From an uncultured Eubacteriales bacterium (GTDB lineage: Bacteria; Bacillota; Clostridia; Peptostreptococcales; Anaerovoracaceae): a stretch of DNA of 64,000 nucleotides. The position numbers and the translations under genes were made by a program. The notes beneath the pieces were generated by a model. It was given only the letters and a program-made list of their open reading frames with translations. It made no database searches and was not told the origin of the DNA. Shown piece after piece: positions 42,273 to 51,316 of this stretch (positions are counted from its first letter, which is position 1; each line of letters starts with the position of its first letter). Location: the NCBI GenBank assembly GCA_902798745.1, contig CADBXM010000002.1, positions 62,001 through 126,000 on the forward strand. The letters are read 5' to 3'.

Positions 42273-43331
42273 TCAGGATTGTTTTTTCTTCTTTCGGAAG
42301 AAACCTCCGGCCAGACATATCAGGAGGGCGACCCCAGCCACCATGGCCGATCCGACGATACCGGATACCGTAGTCCCGGCAGCGCTTTCGCTGTCAGGGA
42401 AAGCGTAGTCTGGCAAGATTGATGTCTTCTCCTGTATGCTTTCAGCCTTTTCGGCTGCCTGACTTGATACCCCGAAGTTCTCCTCATCGAGCCCCATATT
42501 TGAGGAGTATCCGCCGTCAGTGTTTCCGAACAGCGCCCATTCGAGTCCATCCGGATTACCGCTTGCAAACAGGCTCAGTCCTCCACCCACTACGAGTGCC
42601 ACTATCGCGAGGATACCTATTGTTCCTTTGAGCGAGCGCTTGGCAGTGAGCCCGCTTACTCCCACCTCATCGACATCACGCAGAAGTTCAGGACGCGAAT
42701 CAAATACGAAGCAGAGGACAGCGGCTGTTATCAGGCCCTCAATAAGCCCTATAGCAAGGTGGATAGGCTGCATCAAACCGAGGAATGCCCCAAATGGCAG
42801 CTCTGTTATGCCAGAAAGGCTTGTCTCCAGCACTACAGAGAACGCACCCAGTTGCAAGGTGATCACGCAGCCCAGTATCGATGAGACGATTATCCTCTTG
42901 CGCAAGGCTGACTTATCAGCACCAAACCATTTGCTTTGAATGATTGGTTTCCATATAAGGAAGTATCCGACAAAGCATCCGTAGAATGCCATGTTCCAGC
43001 AGTTGGCCCCCAGCGCCATTAGCCCTCCGTCAGCGAAGAACAGGCATTGGATGGCCAATACCACAATCATAGAAAGGAACCCCGCATATGGCCCAAGCAA
43101 AGCGGAAAGCATCATGCCTCCACACATATGTCCGGAAGACCCCGTACCCGGGATCGTGTAGTTTATCATCTGTCCCGCAAATACCACTGCTGCGGCAACT
43201 GCCATAGTAGGGAGCTTTGCAGGTTCGTCATCTTTTCTGAGCTTGCTGATTGAAACGCCTGCCGCCGCGCCGGACGCAACATACATTGTCGCGGCAACTG
43301 CAGGAGCAAGCAACGCATCTGCCATATGCAT
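42273..43331 (-). CDS. cbiM: Cobalt/nickel ECF transporter, substrate-binding CbiM fused to a CbiN-like domain
   Basis: A 352-residue S component. The start MHMADALLAP places His2 at the N-terminus, where CbiM and NikM coordinate the metal. TGSSGHMCGGMMLSALLGPYAG and LGANCWNMAFYG are conserved helices. From about residue 235 a membrane segment, an extracellular NPDGLEWAL (PDGLE domain) and a final membrane segment form the CbiN/NikN-like part, so both subunits are in one chain. Whether it takes cobalt or nickel cannot be read. GGAGGTG precedes the ATG. No cobalamin riboswitch was found upstream. Confidence 0.88.
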   Translation of the reverse strand: MHMADALLAPAVAATMYVASGAAAGVSISKLRKDDEPAKLPTMAVAAAVVFAGQMINYTIPGTGSSGHMCGGMMLSALLGPYAGFLSMIVVLAIQCLFFADGGLMALGANCWNMAFYGCFVGYFLIWKPIIQSKWFGADKSALRKRIIVSSILGCVITLQLGAFSVVLETSLSGITELPFGAFLGLMQPIHLAIGLIEGLITAAVLCFVFDSRPELLRDVDEVGVSGLTAKRSLKGTIGILAIVALVVGGGLSLFASGNPDGLEWALFGNTDGGYSSNMGLDEENFGVSSQAAEKAESIQEKTSILPDYAFPDSESAAGTTVSGIVGSAMVAGVALLICLAGGFFRKKKKQS

Positions 43332-43332
43332 A

Positions 43333-43392
43333 AAAGCACCTCCATTTTCTGATTACAACAGAAATTATAGAGGTGCTTTATATCGCTCACAA
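43333..43392 (-). promoter_or_regulatory. Promoter of cbiM with a long inverted repeat around the -10
   Basis: On the minus strand TTGTGA (43392-43387), 17-base spacer and a perfect TATAAT (43369-43364). A perfect 10-base inverted repeat (AAAGCACCTC at 43379-43370 on the minus strand and its complement at 43342-43333) flanks the -10 and covers the cbiM ribosome site. A metal-responsive repressor is one possible reader (inference). Confidence 0.65.
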
Positions 43393-43409
43393 GCCCCCGT
43401 GGGGGTTGT
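43389..43409 (+). terminator. Hairpin between the DUF4230 gene and cbiM
   Basis: CCCCC and GGGGG with flanking ACAA/TTGT make a strong stem with one bulge. The T-rich stretch TATTTTGATTTTTT follows only on the plus strand, where no gene ends. It may still halt transcription from the minus-strand gene upstream, or stop antisense transcripts. Confidence 0.4.
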
Positions 43410-43431
43410 TATTTTGATTTTTTCTTTCAGT

Positions 43432-44205
43432 CTACTTGAATTCCACGTTCAGAGTGTACTTCGAGGACAAATTGGAGATCACCGGCTGGAAGATCTCCCA
43501 AATAGAGTGCTGGGCAGCTTTCGCGGCATCCTCAATGACTTTCTCATCATCGAGTTTCTTGAGCATACGTTCTTTGGCCTGTGTCTCTACCTCGGCCTGC
43601 TGTTCAGGCGTCAGCTTTATATTTCCGAATGCAAGAGCCTCCGTTTCGACTTCTCCGAACTGTATGTTCTCGCTTGGAATGTTTATAGGCTCAAGAACAG
43701 GATACGGTACCTTCATGGTGACCGTCTTCGTCGCCTCGTCCAGAGCTATATCATCAGGCGTAAGTCCGCTCAGATCCACAGTGTAGACGGCTTTACCATT
43801 GTATGTTATGAGCTGGTATTTTGAGAATGCCTTCACTTTGAACAGACCGGCCTGTGTGATCGTAGCAACATCTGAGACCTCTCTCGAATATACTTCAAGT
43901 TTCTTGAGTTCTTCCTCGTCGCCAAGTATCGCTTCAGCGAAATCTGCTGCTTTATAGCCGAATATCCTGTGATTGATCAGAGTAAGATCGCGGTCCTCAA
44001 CAGCTGTCTCTGAAGTGAAAAGTGCCTTGAATGTATCTTTTACCTTAAGGCCATGCATGTATGATGTGAATAACGTGAGGATGAGCATGCCAATGATGAT
44101 ACCAACGAAAAAAGTGCGTATCCTGGCGAGCCATCCTTTGCGGCGTCCCTTTTTCTCGGCTTTTTTGAGTTCATGCTTCATTTCATTGTCATTCATTTCA
44201 GCCAT
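43432..44205 (-). CDS. DUF4230 family membrane-anchored protein
   Basis: A 257-residue protein. After a charged N-terminus (KHELKKAEKKGRRKGWLARI) there is one membrane segment (TFFVGIIIGMLILTLFTSY), then an extracytoplasmic domain. LATI-type strand ATITQAGLFKVKAFSKYQL and YTVDLSGLTPDDIAL fit the DUF4230 family, which is of unknown function. I chose the ATG at 44205, preceded by GGAGGG; the long upstream frame has no such support. It is the last gene of the run that includes the glycogen genes. Confidence 0.75.
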   Translation of the reverse strand: MAEMNDNEMKHELKKAEKKGRRKGWLARIRTFFVGIIIGMLILTLFTSYMHGLKVKDTFKALFTSETAVEDRDLTLINHRIFGYKAADFAEAILGDEEELKKLEVYSREVSDVATITQAGLFKVKAFSKYQLITYNGKAVYTVDLSGLTPDDIALDEATKTVTMKVPYPVLEPINIPSENIQFGEVETEALAFGNIKLTPEQQAEVETQAKERMLKKLDDEKVIEDAAKAAQHSIWEIFQPVISNLSSKYTLNVEFK

Positions 44206-44224
44206 TTTTACCCTCCTTGAAATA

Positions 44225-45214
44225 CTACTTTCCGCAGCAATTCTTGTATTTCTTGCCGCTTCCGCATGGACATGGATCGTTTCTTCCGATCTTGACCCCA
44301 CGCCTGATCGGCACTTGCTTTTTCTCCTGTGAAGATGATCTGCCCGAATTCTTAAGAGACATAAGCGCCACCATCTCATAATAATCATGGCCGCGGTTAT
44401 CTCTCACTCTGCACTCACGTGTCATCTCCATATACTTCTCAATAAATTTTACATGGATCTCATCAGACGGAAAAGCGAACAGTCCGTCTTCATCACTTGC
44501 GGCAAAGGCTTCCGCAGCATCATTGACTCTCATATGGTCATTGGCCGCATCATATAGTTCCTTTACCCTCACGGCTGCTACATCTTTGTCACAGTCAAAG
44601 GTCTCCACTATGAAGTCGCGGAGCGCCGCATGCGACTCACGGCTTATGAGAGATCCCTGGTCGAACAGCTCCTCAACTTCCTCTTCCTTTGGGATGTAAA
44701 AGGATGTGTCGCCCTGCACCTCTTCGAGATGCTTGTAATAGTCGTTCTCCTCGTAACCGTTCACCACCAGCTTCCCGTCGAGTTCCATGAACCACTGATA
44801 GTTTACCGGAGTATTATCGAAGTATTCTTTTATCTCTTCATCTGTTGCGTCTGCGTACCTCAGTCTGAACAGTTTCCCGAGCACTTCCCATGTCATGACT
44901 CCATAGAGATTCATGCCGGCCTCGAGGCATTTATACATCCAGTTCTGCTTACGGTTCTTCTCTTCAAGTTCATCTGTCCAGATGATGCCATATGACTTCT
45001 GGATCGCCTTCGGTATCATCACTTTATCGCCCGGTTCTATGATAAGCAATCCTTTCTCTTCGAGCAACTGAGCGATCAGTTTATCGGTCGCGTAAGTCAG
45101 TATCGCCCCGTTTGGTCTGCCCATCATAAACTTAAAGAGTTGCATCTCTGCTTCGCCAAGTGAGATCAGCTTCTTCTCAAGTTTTTCCGGTTCGAATATC
45201 TTTCGTTCACCCAT
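44225..45214 (-). CDS. SEC-C zinc-motif protein of unknown function
   Basis: A 329-residue protein ending in [20 protein letters not shown], the SEC-C metal-binding motif found at the end of SecA and many other proteins. The first 300 residues are helical, acidic and not recognised. The motif usually binds zinc and contacts ribosomes or SecB-like partners. I chose the ATG at 45214, with AAAGG upstream and after the preceding stop; a GTG 7 codons earlier is possible. It lies 13 bases after the HAD-SGNH gene. Confidence 0.7.
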   Translation of the reverse strand: MGERKIFEPEKLEKKLISLGEAEMQLFKFMMGRPNGAILTYATDKLIAQLLEEKGLLIIEPGDKVMIPKAIQKSYGIIWTDELEEKNRKQNWMYKCLEAGMNLYGVMTWEVLGKLFRLRYADATDEEIKEYFDNTPVNYQWFMELDGKLVVNGYEENDYYKHLEEVQGDTSFYIPKEEEVEELFDQGSLISRESHAALRDFIVETFDCDKDVAAVRVKELYDAANDHMRVNDAAEAFAASDEDGLFAFPSDEIHVKFIEKYMEMTRECRVRDNRGHDYYEMVALMSLKNSGRSSSQEKKQVPIRRGVKIGRNDPCPCGSGKKYKNCCGK

Positions 45215-45227
45215 TAACGTATACCTT

Positions 45228-46466
45228 TCATTCACTGATTATTTTATACAACAGATCGCTTATCTGCGTATGGCCTTTCTCTGTAAGATGCATACAGTCA
45301 GCCGAAACTTCTATTCCCTCAGATGCGTCCGCAAACAGGCACCCATGTCTCTCTGCTATATCTCTGTAAAGCGGCGCTATATCTTTCGATTTCTGAACCG
45401 ACTCCGGAGAAAGTTCCCAGGCAAATGGGGAACCCCCGAAATCTTCAGATATCGCAGGCGGCACAGTAACTACTATCTGCGGGATATATCCCTGCAGTTC
45501 CGGCGACTTTTCCTCTGCCAGTTCCACCAGGTTTTCCATGCCTTTGGCTATATCCTCCGCAGACAGGCTAAGCCCTGCATTACAATCGTTTGTGCCGAGC
45601 ATGATGATCAGATAGTCTACCGGCTTATGTGTCCCAAGACATGCTATAAAACTCGACACACCGTTTTTCCAGCCTGCTCCAGGTCTGTCATATGCGGTCG
45701 TCCTGCCGTTAAGCCCTTCCGGTATCACCTCATAGTGTGCACCGAGCTTCTCACCCAGCAGTGTTGTCCAGCGTTTATCATATTGATAACGGCTTCCGGT
45801 GTTTGGATCGAATCCGTATGTGTTCGAATCGCCATAGCACACCACTGATAGTCTGTCGTGATTCTTGTCTTTCGTAAGTGCCTGATCGATGTTTGCCGCG
45901 AGCTGTTCGGGATCTATGTATCTGATAGCCTTCATACCGAGTCTTTTTGCCTTGGCAACATTTGCAGGAATGTCATCTATAAAAAGACATTCATCCGGTT
46001 TCAGGCTGTACTTTTCAAAGAGTTTTTCATATATCTCTTTTTCAGGTTTGATGTAATGCACCTCGTACGAATAGATGCCGCCGTCCATGTGGTCTGTAAA
46101 GTCAAAGGCTCTTGGATTCGAAGCGATCACATGCTCTGACATGTTTGACAGGTAAAGTACGCGATAGCCTCTCTCTTTTATTGAATCGATCAGAGGGATC
46201 ACCCAGTCTCGTCTTGCTACACACTCACCTACCCTTTCAAAAGCCTCATCGATCTCACGGCAATACTCAGGTTCGGTGTTATGGAATAACCCAACTATCT
46301 CTTCTTCGCTGAGAACAGCTCTGTCAAGTTCATGCCAACTGCTGCTTCCAAACATTGCGTGGGTGACTTTTTGCGCTGTTTCCTCATCAAAAAGGCTTCG
46401 AACGTACTCCTCCCAATCAAAGCCTATTAACACTTTTCCTATATCGAATACTACTGTTTTTATCAA
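45228..46466 (-). CDS. HAD-family hydrolase fused to an SGNH/GDSL hydrolase
   Basis: A 412-residue two-domain protein. Residues 1-198 are a HAD phosphatase of the YihX-like type: [10 protein letters not shown] (nucleophile Asp8), [18 protein letters not shown] and [17 protein letters not shown]. Residues 205-412 are an SGNH hydrolase: YGDSNTYGF with Ser214, MLGTNDC, and the Asp-His pair in ADCMHL. I prefer a TTG start at 46466, because GAGGAAAC lies just before it and HAD proteins normally begin MIKTVVFD; an ATG at 46511 overlapping the previous gene is the alternative. The neighbouring glycogen genes suggest sugar-phosphate or acyl-sugar substrates, which is inference only. Confidence 0.75.
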   Translation of the reverse strand: MIKTVVFDIGKVLIGFDWEEYVRSLFDEETAQKVTHAMFGSSSWHELDRAVLSEEEIVGLFHNTEPEYCREIDEAFERVGECVARRDWVIPLIDSIKERGYRVLYLSNMSEHVIASNPRAFDFTDHMDGGIYSYEVHYIKPEKEIYEKLFEKYSLKPDECLFIDDIPANVAKAKRLGMKAIRYIDPEQLAANIDQALTKDKNHDRLSVVCYGDSNTYGFDPNTGSRYQYDKRWTTLLGEKLGAHYEVIPEGLNGRTTAYDRPGAGWKNGVSSFIACLGTHKPVDYLIIMLGTNDCNAGLSLSAEDIAKGMENLVELAEEKSPELQGYIPQIVVTVPPAISEDFGGSPFAWELSPESVQKSKDIAPLYRDIAERHGCLFADASEGIEVSADCMHLTEKGHTQISDLLYKIISE

Positions 46467-46503
46467 CTCTGTTTCCTCAGTCCCGTCTATAATAATCGCG
46501 TGT

Positions 46504-49500
46504 CTATTCATATCTGCCGGTCTCGGCAGCCAGTCTGTGGAGCCATGCGGCTTTCTTCCCTGCGGATGGGAACACGCTCCATATCGATCCTCCCTCAAGA
46601 TGCCAGGTCCAGTTGCCTTCGGCGATCCCCGGCACGTTCATGCGTGCTTCAGACCCCAGCATGAATACATCCTGTAGCTGCAGCACCGCAAGCCTTGAAG
46701 GGCTTCCGTATATTTTGCTTATGATATCAAGAGCTTCGATCTCCGGAGAGGCTCCGCTCCTCACTCCGTTCTCCCTTTTTTCGATGATGTAGCCTATGAG
46801 AGTGTTGTTGTCATGAGTGCCGCTGTAAAAGGCTCTATGCTCCGCCTTTTGGGGCTCTTTCTCTGACATTTCCATCATCTCATCTGCTGAGAACTGCCAT
46901 ATATCCATTCCGGGGAATCCTGAAAGCTTAAGAAGATTCATGCTGCCCGCGTCAAGGTATCCCAGATCTTCAGCCAGGAATAACATGCTGAGGCCTTCTT
47001 TCTTCAGCATTTCCCTCACCTTCGCGATAAAATCCATTGCAGGTCCGTGCTGCCAGTTACCGTCAAACGGTGTGCCTCCCTCAGGGATGGCATAATATTC
47101 CGAGAGTCCTCTGAAATGATCTATCCTGAGGATATCAAAACGCTCGGCGCATTGACGCAGTCTCTTCATCCACCAGCTATATCCTGTTTTCGCAAGCTTC
47201 TCCCAATCGTAAAGCGGATTGCCCCAATCCTGGCCTTCGCCGGAAAAGACATCAGGTGGTACTCCGGCATGAACGCGAAGACGACCGTCCTCATCCATAA
47301 GGAATATATCCTTGTTGGCCCATACGTCTGCTGAATCTTCCGACATGTACATCGGCAGATCGCCGAGTATCTTCACGCCTCTTGTATTGGCATATGACCT
47401 CAGTTCTTCCCACTGATGGTGGAAGTAATACTGCTCCCTGCAGAGCGTATTTGCGCGCTTCTCCTGGTATGGGGTAAGTGACATCAGTATATCTATCGAC
47501 TTTCCGTCTCTAAGATCAGCTGGCCACTCTGTCCAAGGCTTTCCGCCCTGTGACTCTTTTATTACTGTATAGGCTATATAGTCGGTAAGCCAATATGAAT
47601 TAGCTCTTATAAAATCTTCATATCCATTTTCATCAGGGAGCTCTTTTTCGTTTATGAATGCGGGCTCACCCGCAAAAGCTGCGTAACTTGAATAAGGAGA
47701 GCCTCCCTTTCCGGCAGGATTGAGTGGAAGCACTTGCCATACACTGAATCCCAAGGTAATTATATAATCCACGAAGTCCCTTGCCGGTTTACCGAGCTTT
47801 GCGCCCGGTATGGAACTGATATGCGCTATCACGCCTGCGCTTCTCTTTATTTCTTCTTTTTCCGGAGCTTCGCTTCTTATGCTGATGATCTTTACGGACA
47901 GCTTCTCCATTTGGAGTGTGCCGAGAGAGCCATCTTCATCTAAAGACATTTCCTCAGACGCAAGAAGATCTAGAGCGTAAGCACCGTTAAGATCTTTGTA
48001 TGGCTTTAGATCGACATAGGTATCACTATAATCGCGGTTGGCGATCACGAGCAGTGTCTCATCCGAACCGGCTTTGTCTCTCCCGCTTCTGGTGAACGCG
48101 AAGACATCGTCATTTTCCCAGGTATTCCCGCCGGATGATACTGATGAAAGCATTTCAAAACCGCCGTCTACAAGAGCAGGATGTCGGTCATATATAAGTC
48201 CCAACATTCTGTAATGATACAGGAGGTCTTTATTTTCATTCCCCCACGGATAGCAGCTCCTGTTTTCCGGGTCTGCTCCTCCGGTGAGTCCCGCCTCATC
48301 GCCGTAATAAATGCAAGGCACTCCAGGCAAAGCATAGCTCAAGGCCGCAAGCAGTTTCACTTTTCTGATAGCGGCGTCATGGTCCTCTTCATAGGCCATC
48401 ATCGTGAGTATACGCTCTCTGTCATGGCTTCCGATGAGATTGAGTGTACTGAAGAAGTTTTCCTCCGGGTAGTTCTCCCTGAGGCTCTCGAGCTTTTCTC
48501 CTGCCTCACATGAACTTACAGTGTAATTGATATAGTCGAGGAGTATGTCTCTGAGTGGATAATTCATGGTTCCGTCCAGTTCGTCACCCAGAAGATACCG
48601 CCTCGGTTCATCATAACTCACCTTGTTGCTGGCGTCTTCCCAAACCTCGCCTATGAGCACGTTATCAGGGCCGGAAGCCTTCACTCTATGGCGAACATCT
48701 TCTATGAATGAGTCGGGAAGCTCATCCGCAACATCAAGCCTCCAGGCCGAGGCTCCCATATCAAGCCAGTGGGCTACGACTCCGTCCTTGCCCGTGATGA
48801 ATTCTCTGTAACTCTCGTTGTCTTCATCCACTTCCGGGAGGTCCTTTACTCCCCACCAGGACTTATATCCGTACGGCTCGTTTTCGTCCCACTTGTACCA
48901 GTCCTTATTGTTTTCAAAATAGATGCTGTCTAATCCCGTATGACTGAATACCCCGTCGAGCATGATGCGAATGCCCCTTTTGCGCGCGGCATCGCACAGG
49001 CTTCTGAATTCCTCATCTGTGCCGAGCGCCGGGTCTGTATGCATGTAGTCTGCGGTGTCATAGCGGTGATTGGATACAGCTTCGAATATCGGATTCAGAT
49101 ATATGCATTTCACTCCAAAGGAGCTGAGATAATCGAGCTTTGACTCTATTCCCTTAAAGCTGCCACCGTAAAACGGCCACTCTATGACATTATCCTCTTC
49201 ATCTCTTCCGTAATATGCCGGCATGTACCAGTCGTCCACTGCTGTACGCTTTATATCCGAGCGCCTTGTGTTGACTCTTTCATTGGCAGCCTCGGTGCGT
49301 TCTTTCCATCCCTCGTCGCGACAAAATCTATCCGGGAATATCTGGTAGACTATGCCGTCTTTGTACCATTTAGGAACTGCTGCCGGCTTGTAAACCGTGA
49401 TCTGATAGCACTCAGGGCTCGCTTCATATATTTCACCGATCCCACCGAGTGCTCTTTTGTTATTGCCGTAGTAAACGCTTTCATCTCCGTTTACTATCTC

Positions 49501-49833
49501 AAAGGCATACCAAAGCAAGACTCCTTTATCAGGCGCCCTGAATGTAGCGCTGTATCTTAGCAGATCTGACCCTCTACCGACACGAGGATCTTCTGTCATG
49601 TCATAATAGCGCGGAGAGAGAGCTTCGCCCTCCCACACCATCAGTCTTACACGGGGTTCAAAAAGTGCAGGAGGACGATCCTCTTGCGCTCTTGCAAGAG
49701 AACCATCCCCTTTTGCAGTTTTTTCAGTCCCGTTATCTGCTATATCGATCGCAATGTATATTTCGCTGCCGATCGACACAGCACCGAATGGCTTTCTGTA
49801 TGCTATGTCTCTTGAATCATGTCTTATCTTCAT
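46504..49833 (-). CDS. GH13 alpha-amylase/neopullulanase fused to GH77 4-alpha-glucanotransferase
   Basis: A 1109-residue fusion. Residues 1-145 form a beta domain like the N-terminal part of neopullulanase-type enzymes. Residues 155-600 are GH13: YQIFPDRF, DGVFSHTG, nucleophile Asp367 in WRLDVADE, acid Glu396 in IGEVWED and Asp471 in GSHD. Residues 665-1109 are GH77 (MalQ-type): nucleophile Asp905 in RIDHFRG, Glu955 in AEDLG and Asp1008 in GTHDNNT. Both active sites look intact. It would trim and rearrange alpha-glucans for GlgP. It follows glgA by 29 bases. No signal peptide is seen, so it is cytosolic. Confidence 0.88.
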   Translation of the reverse strand: MKIRHDSRDIAYRKPFGAVSIGSEIYIAIDIADNGTEKTAKGDGSLARAQEDRPPALFEPRVRLMVWEGEALSPRYYDMTEDPRVGRGSDLLRYSATFRAPDKGVLLWYAFEIVNGDESVYYGNNKRALGGIGEIYEASPECYQITVYKPAAVPKWYKDGIVYQIFPDRFCRDEGWKERTEAANERVNTRRSDIKRTAVDDWYMPAYYGRDEEDNVIEWPFYGGSFKGIESKLDYLSSFGVKCIYLNPIFEAVSNHRYDTADYMHTDPALGTDEEFRSLCDAARKRGIRIMLDGVFSHTGLDSIYFENNKDWYKWDENEPYGYKSWWGVKDLPEVDEDNESYREFITGKDGVVAHWLDMGASAWRLDVADELPDSFIEDVRHRVKASGPDNVLIGEVWEDASNKVSYDEPRRYLLGDELDGTMNYPLRDILLDYINYTVSSCEAGEKLESLRENYPEENFFSTLNLIGSHDRERILTMMAYEEDHDAAIRKVKLLAALSYALPGVPCIYYGDEAGLTGGADPENRSCYPWGNENKDLLYHYRMLGLIYDRHPALVDGGFEMLSSVSSGGNTWENDDVFAFTRSGRDKAGSDETLLVIANRDYSDTYVDLKPYKDLNGAYALDLLASEEMSLDEDGSLGTLQMEKLSVKIISIRSEAPEKEEIKRSAGVIAHISSIPGAKLGKPARDFVDYIITLGFSVWQVLPLNPAGKGGSPYSSYAAFAGEPAFINEKELPDENGYEDFIRANSYWLTDYIAYTVIKESQGGKPWTEWPADLRDGKSIDILMSLTPYQEKRANTLCREQYYFHHQWEELRSYANTRGVKILGDLPMYMSEDSADVWANKDIFLMDEDGRLRVHAGVPPDVFSGEGQDWGNPLYDWEKLAKTGYSWWMKRLRQCAERFDILRIDHFRGLSEYYAIPEGGTPFDGNWQHGPAMDFIAKVREMLKKEGLSMLFLAEDLGYLDAGSMNLLKLSGFPGMDIWQFSADEMMEMSEKEPQKAEHRAFYSGTHDNNTLIGYIIEKRENGVRSGASPEIEALDIISKIYGSPSRLAVLQLQDVFMLGSEARMNVPGIAEGNWTWHLEGGSIWSVFPSAGKKAAWLHRLAAETGRYE

Positions 49834-49862
49834 TTGTTTCCGTTGAAAAACTCATTCTGAAC

Positions 49863-51308
49863 CTAGTCTAAGAGACTTGAATAGAGCTCGCGGTATTCAG
49901 CCGCCGATTCCTCCCAGCCGTAATTCATCGCCATGGCATTCTGCACCAGATGCGACCAGGTATTCTTTTGATCGTAGTAAAGCCAGAGGGCAAGATCCAC
50001 CGTGTTGAGCAGACCTTCCGCGTTGAAGTCTTTGAACGAGAATCCGTTGGCGTTTTCTTCCGCTTCCCAGTATCCGTCTACAGTATCCTTGAGACCGCCG
50101 GTCTCTCTCACAAGCGGAAGCGTACCGTAACGCATCGCGATCATCTGCGCAAGACCGCAAGGCTCAAACTGCGAAGGCATCAGGAAAACATCAGCTCCGG
50201 CGTAGAACCTTCTGGAAAGAGGTTCATTGAACGTGATGCGCGCGGCAAACTTATCCTGATTATTGTACGCGAAATCTCCTATAGCATGCTCGAACGCGAA
50301 GTCGCCGGTACCGAGTACCGCAAGCTGCATCCTGCGCTCACGGAATGCCGGAAGAAGCTCCGCGATCAGATTTGCTCCCTTTTGCACGGTAAGACGGCTT
50401 ACCATAGCGAAGAGAGGTATATCCGGGTCTTCCTCAAGCCCGAGCTCTCTCTGGAGCGCCAGCTTGTTTTCCTTTTTCTTGTCGATGCTTGCCGCGTCAA
50501 AATTCACGGCGATGGCTTTATCCGTTGCAGGATCGTAATCAGCTCTGTTGATGCCGTTGATTATCCCGAAGAGCTTGTAGCTTCTGGACTCAAACAGCCC
50601 CTCCAGATGCTCTCCGTATTCTGGAGTGCATATCTCGCCCGCGTATGTCGGGCTTACCGTCGTTACTGCATCGGAATATATAACAGCACCCTGAAGGAAA
50701 TTTACGGCGTTATCGTGGTTCATCTGCCCATCAGCCGGGGTACCCAGAAGGCCAAGAACGTCGCCGACCATGAGACGGCTGTACTGACCCTGGAACTTCA
50801 GATTGTGGATAGTGAACACTGTCTTGATCCTGCTATACATTGGCTCGTCGTTATAGTGCTCTCTAAGGAACACCGGAACAAGCGCTGTATGCCAGTCGTT
50901 GCAGTGCAGGATGTCAGGCTTAAAGTTACGCGCTATGTGCCTTATGGTCTCGAGCACAGCCATAGAGAAGAAGGCCACTCTCTCACCATCGTCAAACTCG
51001 CCATAAACCTGTGAGCGGCGGAAGTAATACTCATTGTCGATAAAGTAATAAACTACTCCGCCCTGCCTTAATGTGAAGAGTCCGCAGTATTGGCTTCGCC
51101 ATCCGAGCCACACTTCATAGCTCTCCACATACTTCATCTTCTCTTTGTACTTCTCCGGTATGGAGCTGAGAAGAGGCAGTATGACTCTTGCGTCGTATTC
51201 ATCATTCTTGACACAAGCAGGTAAAGACCCGGCAACATCGCCGAGCCCACCTGTTTTTATAAACGGCGTTGCCTCGAACGCCGCAAATAATACATTTTTC
51301 TTGGACAT
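49863..51308 (-). CDS. glgA: Glycogen synthase (ADP-glucose)
   Basis: GlgA extends alpha-1,4-glucan from ADP-glucose. The 481-residue GT5 protein has the N-terminal FIKTGGLGDVAGSLP (KTGGL ADP-glucose site) and HCNDWHTALVP. Near residue 380 it has MPSQFEPCGLAQMIAMRYGT, the C-terminal catalytic glutamate region. It starts 8 bases after glgD, completing the order glgP, glgC, glgD, glgA in one run. Confidence 0.94.
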   Translation of the reverse strand: MSKKNVLFAAFEATPFIKTGGLGDVAGSLPACVKNDEYDARVILPLLSSIPEKYKEKMKYVESYEVWLGWRSQYCGLFTLRQGGVVYYFIDNEYYFRRSQVYGEFDDGERVAFFSMAVLETIRHIARNFKPDILHCNDWHTALVPVFLREHYNDEPMYSRIKTVFTIHNLKFQGQYSRLMVGDVLGLLGTPADGQMNHDNAVNFLQGAVIYSDAVTTVSPTYAGEICTPEYGEHLEGLFESRSYKLFGIINGINRADYDPATDKAIAVNFDAASIDKKKENKLALQRELGLEEDPDIPLFAMVSRLTVQKGANLIAELLPAFRERRMQLAVLGTGDFAFEHAIGDFAYNNQDKFAARITFNEPLSRRFYAGADVFLMPSQFEPCGLAQMIAMRYGTLPLVRETGGLKDTVDGYWEAEENANGFSFKDFNAEGLLNTVDLALWLYYDQKNTWSHLVQNAMAMNYGWEESAAEYRELYSSLLD

Positions 51309-51316
51309 ATCGTCTC

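Noticed and set aside
43332..43431. Possible cobalamin or NiCo riboswitch before cbiM
   Set aside because: The promoter lies within 60 bases of the ATG, leaving no room for a riboswitch. The symmetry seen is at DNA level around the -10.
49950..51014. 354-residue open frame opposite glgA
   Set aside because: It is entirely antisense to an intact, recognised gene, with no ribosome site and no recognisable domain.
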